64,000 bases of DNA from Salinicola peritrichatus (GTDB lineage Bacteria > Pseudomonadota > Gammaproteobacteria > Pseudomonadales > Halomonadaceae). Within the stretch, counting starts at the first letter, position 1. Each line of letters starts with the position of its first letter. Shown piece after piece: positions 61,207 through 64,000 of the stretch. The stretch covers positions 1 through 64,000 of the forward strand of contig NZ_PZJU01000011.1 in NCBI RefSeq assembly GCF_003206715.1. The letters run 5' to 3'. A model generated the notes under the pieces. That model worked only from the letters and a program-made list of their open reading frames with translations, was not told the DNA's origin and ran no database searches. Position numbers and translations under genes: made by a program.

Positions 61207-62955
61207 TCACAGCCCCATGGCGGAAGAGGTCGAACGCCGTGGATCGGCGCCACCGGTGAAGGTGCCGTCGTCCCCGATCAGGATCGACTGCGCCGCGCCC
61301 ATCGCCTCCTGCCGGCTGACCTTGTGTCCCATCGCCTCGAGCAGGGCGACGGTGTCCGGGCTGATGCCATCCTCGATGCGAATCTCGTCGGGCAGCCACT
61401 GGTCGTGAATGCGCGGCGCGCTGACCGCGCTCTGGATGTTCATGCCGTGGTCGATCACGTTCATCACCACCTGCAGCGTGGTGGTGATGATGCGCGAGCC
61501 GCCGGGGCTGCCGGTGATCAGGAAGTTCTTGCCGTCCTTCTTGACGATGGTCGGCGTCATCGAGGAGAGCATGCGTTTCTCCGGTTCGATCTTGTTGGCT
61601 TCGCCGCCGATCAGGCCATAGGCGTTGGGTGTGCCGGGCTTGGCCGAGAAGTCGTCCATCTCGTTGTTGAGCAGGAAACCGGCGCCGTCGACGACGATGC
61701 CGGAGCCGTAGCTGAAATTGATGGTATAGGTATTGGAGACCGCTAGGCCGCTGTCGTCGGCGATCGAGAAATGCGTGGTCTCGTTGGATTCGTAAGGCAG
61801 CGGATTGCCGGCGGCGATCTCGCTGCTCGGCGTGGCGCGGTCGAGATCGATCTGGCTGCGCAGTTCGTCGGCGTAGGCCTTCGAGGTAATGCCCTCGAGC
61901 GGCACGTCGATGAAATCGGTGTCGCCAAGATACTCGGCGCGGTCGGCGTAGGCGCGCTTCATCGCTTCGCTCATGACGTGAATGGTACGCGCCGAATTGA
62001 AGCCCATGGCGCCGATGTCATAGCCCTCGAGAATATTGAGCATCTGCACGATGTGGGCGCCGCCGGAGGAGGGCGGGCTCATGGCGTAGACGTCATAGCC
62101 GCGATAGGTGCCATGCACCGGCTCGCGAATCGTCGGCTGATAGCTGGCCAGATCCTCGGCGCTCATCAGGGCATCATGCTTGTGCATCTCGGCCACGATC
62201 AGCTTGGCGGTTTCGCCTTCATAGAACTCACGCGGGCCATGCTCGGCAATGCGCTTGAGTGTGGCCGCCAGGTCCGGTTGCCGGAAGCGCTCGCCGGCGC
62301 GGTAGAGCGAGCCATCCGGCTTGAAGAACACCTTGCGCGTGGAGTCCCATTTTTCCAGGCGTTCGCGAGCATCTCGAATGCCTTCGGCGAAGCGGGGCGG
62401 AATCACGAATCCCTCGTCGGCCAGTTTGATGGCGGGCGCCAGCGCCTCGGCCAGACTCAGCGTGCCGTACTTGTCCAGCGCCAGTGCCAGGCCTGCCACG
62501 GTGCCCGGCACGCCGGAGGCATTGTGGGTATAGCGCGACAGCTCGGGGACCGCATTGCCGTCCTCATCCTGAAACATCGTCTCGTAGGCCTTGGAAGGCG
62601 CCTTTTCGCGATAGTCGATGGCGATGACCTTGCCGCTCTTTTCATCCGAAATCAGCATGAAACCGCCGCCGCCGATATTACCGGAGCGGGGCTGGGTCAC
62701 GGCCAGCGCAAAACCGGCGGTGACGGCGGCGTCGACGGCATTGCCGCCGTCGGCGAGCACGTCGTGGGCGATCTGCGAGGCGAGATAGTGGCTGGTGGCG
62801 ACCATGCCGTGTTCGCCCACTTCGGGATGGAAGCGCTCTCCCTCGAGAATGGCGGATTGGGCCAGCGCGCAGGCGGAGAAGGCCGCCGTGATGCACAGGG
62901 TTGCCAGTAACGTGACGAACCGGTGCTTGACAGGACGAGAGCAGGGCCAGGGCAT
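61207..62955 (-). CDS. ggt: Gamma-glutamyltransferase
   Basis: The 582-residue N-terminal nucleophile hydrolase cleaves glutathione and transfers gamma-glutamyl groups in the periplasm. A signal peptide (ending ACALAQ) is followed by the large subunit and the autoprocessing threonine in ESNE-TTHFSIADD. The small subunit contains NNEMDDFSAKPG and LITGSPGGSRIITT. It lies 126 bases before the otsB start. Confidence 0.95.
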   Translation of the reverse strand: MPWPCSRPVKHRFVTLLATLCITAAFSACALAQSAILEGERFHPEVGEHGMVATSHYLASQIAHDVLADGGNAVDAAVTAGFALAVTQPRSGNIGGGGFMLISDEKSGKVIAIDYREKAPSKAYETMFQDEDGNAVPELSRYTHNASGVPGTVAGLALALDKYGTLSLAEALAPAIKLADEGFVIPPRFAEGIRDARERLEKWDSTRKVFFKPDGSLYRAGERFRQPDLAATLKRIAEHGPREFYEGETAKLIVAEMHKHDALMSAEDLASYQPTIREPVHGTYRGYDVYAMSPPSSGGAHIVQMLNILEGYDIGAMGFNSARTIHVMSEAMKRAYADRAEYLGDTDFIDVPLEGITSKAYADELRSQIDLDRATPSSEIAAGNPLPYESNETTHFSIADDSGLAVSNTYTINFSYGSGIVVDGAGFLLNNEMDDFSAKPGTPNAYGLIGGEANKIEPEKRMLSSMTPTIVKKDGKNFLITGSPGGSRIITTTLQVVMNVIDHGMNIQSAVSAPRIHDQWLPDEIRIEDGISPDTVALLEAMGHKVSRQEAMGAAQSILIGDDGTFTGGADPRRSTSSAMGL

Positions 62956-63230
62956 GCGGGATCCTCTTTGATTCAGGTGGTTGTGCTTGGCTTCCAGTTA
63001 TAGAAACCTAGCCGAAGAAAGAACGAGTTACGGCTTTCGTTCACGTGCTAAGCATTCCGAGGTGTGATAGTTTGCCGCAGGTGTGGCAAAGAAAAACCGT
63101 CGCGGCGAGCACCGCCAATGACGGATGAAAACCGGCGCGTGTTCAGACCTTCCCCGGACGCCGCCTGACAAAGGCTCGACCAAGAACGAGCCGAAAGCTG
63201 TGCTTCACCCGGACTGTGAAGGAGATAATC

Positions 63231-63941
63231 ATGAGCTCAGAGCTCGAGAACGCGTCCCGTCGCGGTTTCATCAAGGGTTCCCTGATGATGATTCCGGCGG
63301 TGACCGTGGGCAGTGGCGTTTCGCTGACCGCCGCCGCCGCAGAACCCCCCGCCGACCTGAACGACTACCAGCCGACGTTTTTCGATGCCGATGAATGGAA
63401 ATTCATCCTGGCTGCCTGCGACCGTCTGATTCCGAGCGACGGCGAGGGACCGGGCGCTTTGGAAACCAACGTGCCGATCTTCATCGACAAGCAGATGGAA
63501 GGCAAATTCGGCCATGCAGCGGACTGGTACATGAAAGGGCCGTTCTTTGACGACGTTTCGTCGCTGTTCGGCTATCAGTCACCGCTGACGCCGCGTGAGG
63601 TCTATCGCAAGGGCATCGCCGCGACGCGCCAGTATTGCCAGGACAATCACGATAACGACTTCGCAGCGCTCGATGAAAAGACCCGCGAGCAGGTGCTGAC
63701 CCAACTCGAGAAAGGCGAACTCGAATTCGACGATGTCTCCTCCGGCCAGTTCTTCGCCTTCCTGCTGCAGAACACCAAAGAGGGTTATTTCGCCGACCCG
63801 ATCCACGGCGGCAACAAGCACATGGCAGCGTGGAAGTTCATCGGCTTCCCGGGTGCCCGCGCGTCCTATCTCGAATGGGTCGATCAACACAACAAGGCTT
63901 ACCCGCTCGGTCCGGTCAGCCTCACTGGCGAGAGGGGATAA
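63231..63941 (+). CDS. Gluconate 2-dehydrogenase subunit 3 family protein, Tat-exported
   Basis: The 236-residue protein starts with a twin-arginine signal (SRRGFIKG, then a hydrophobic stretch to AAAA). It has the subunit-3 pattern LAACDRLIPSD, GPGALETNVPIFID and ending KFIGFPGARASYLEWVDQ. It is the small chaperone or anchor subunit of a periplasm-facing dehydrogenase with a GMC flavoprotein and a cytochrome. The ATG at 63231 has GGAG nine bases upstream. Its flavoprotein gene starts 3 bases after the stop. Confidence 0.9.
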   Translation: MSSELENASRRGFIKGSLMMIPAVTVGSGVSLTAAAAEPPADLNDYQPTFFDADEWKFILAACDRLIPSDGEGPGALETNVPIFIDKQMEGKFGHAADWYMKGPFFDDVSSLFGYQSPLTPREVYRKGIAATRQYCQDNHDNDFAALDEKTREQVLTQLEKGELEFDDVSSGQFFAFLLQNTKEGYFADPIHGGNKHMAAWKFIGFPGARASYLEWVDQHNKAYPLGPVSLTGERG

Positions 63942-63944
63942 ACC

Positions 63945-64000
63945 ATGGCCAAGACCAATCCGCACGTCGATGTCGTTCTGGTCGGCCTGGGCTGGACCAG
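63945..64000 (+). CDS. GMC-type flavoprotein dehydrogenase subunit, 5' end only
   Basis: The first 18 residues (MAKTNPHVDVVLVGLGWT) are visible before the right edge. VDVVLVGLGWT is the start of the FAD-binding Rossmann motif of large subunits paired with gluconate 2-dehydrogenase subunit 3. AGGGG precedes the ATG. The substrate is likely gluconate, 2-ketogluconate or a sugar. Confidence 0.7.
   Translation, partial: MAKTNPHVDVVLVGLGWT

Overview
The window is high-GC, densely coded DNA from a gammaproteobacterium. The arrangement miaB-phoH-ybeY-corC-lnt, the cluster leuS-lptE-holA, fadBA, a DUF5924 protein and several compatible-solute functions (osmoprotectant-type ABC transporter, trehalose synthesis, MHS transporter) point to a halophile of the Halomonadaceae (Halomonas, Salinicola or Kushneria type). 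This assignment rests on gene content, not on a search. I see no rRNA, tRNA, CRISPR array, prophage or insertion sequence.

Layout. 1-4.6 kb: a DUF5924/DUF2914 membrane protein cut by the left edge, divergent from the fatty-acid beta-oxidation operon fadBA. 4.8-9.0 kb: ldcA and a LysR regulator, divergent from a 2-oxoglutarate/Fe(II) oxygenase and a DddP-like M24 metallohydrolase. 9.05-11.2 kb: a PAS-GGDEF-EAL protein. 11.3-17.5 kb: one minus-strand operon with a glycine-betaine/choline-class ABC transporter (permease, CBS-ATPase, permease, binding protein), then a nitrilase-family amidohydrolase, an MmgE/PrpD protein and a MAPEG protein. Next to it lie a second nitrilase paralogue (plus strand), a CocE/NonD hydrolase and a second binding protein (17.7-21.7 kb). 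Together they look like an uptake and catabolic island for an unidentified amide- or quaternary-amine-like solute.

21.8-34.1 kb: a complete type I secretion system (TolC, HlyD and ABC proteins, overlapping genes). It diverges across a 537-bp AT-rich regulatory region from a 2,330-residue acidic protein. That protein has several carbohydrate-binding modules and a PQQ-type sugar-dehydrogenase propeller but no RTX repeats. It is the most unusual system in the window.

34.1-53.8 kb is mainly housekeeping: a frameshifted Bcr/CflA-type exporter with a palindromic operator, holA, lptE, leuS, a YbeL-like zinc-ribbon protein, a secreted alpha/beta hydrolase, an MHS transporter, an SDR, a 2-oxoadipate dioxygenase (HglS family), lnt, corC, ybeY, phoH, miaB, DUF1820, an SH3 protein and tpm. 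54-64 kb holds a YajG-like lipoprotein, the sulfate transporter sbp-cysTWA, the trehalose operon otsBA, ggt, and the start of a membrane-type sugar or sugar-acid dehydrogenase operon (Tat-exported subunit 3 plus GMC flavoprotein) cut by the right edge.

Three intergenic elements of about 140-215 bp with terminal inverted repeats (4602-4743, 47290-47502, 54599-54749) share a layout and appear to be one dispersed MITE/REP-like family.
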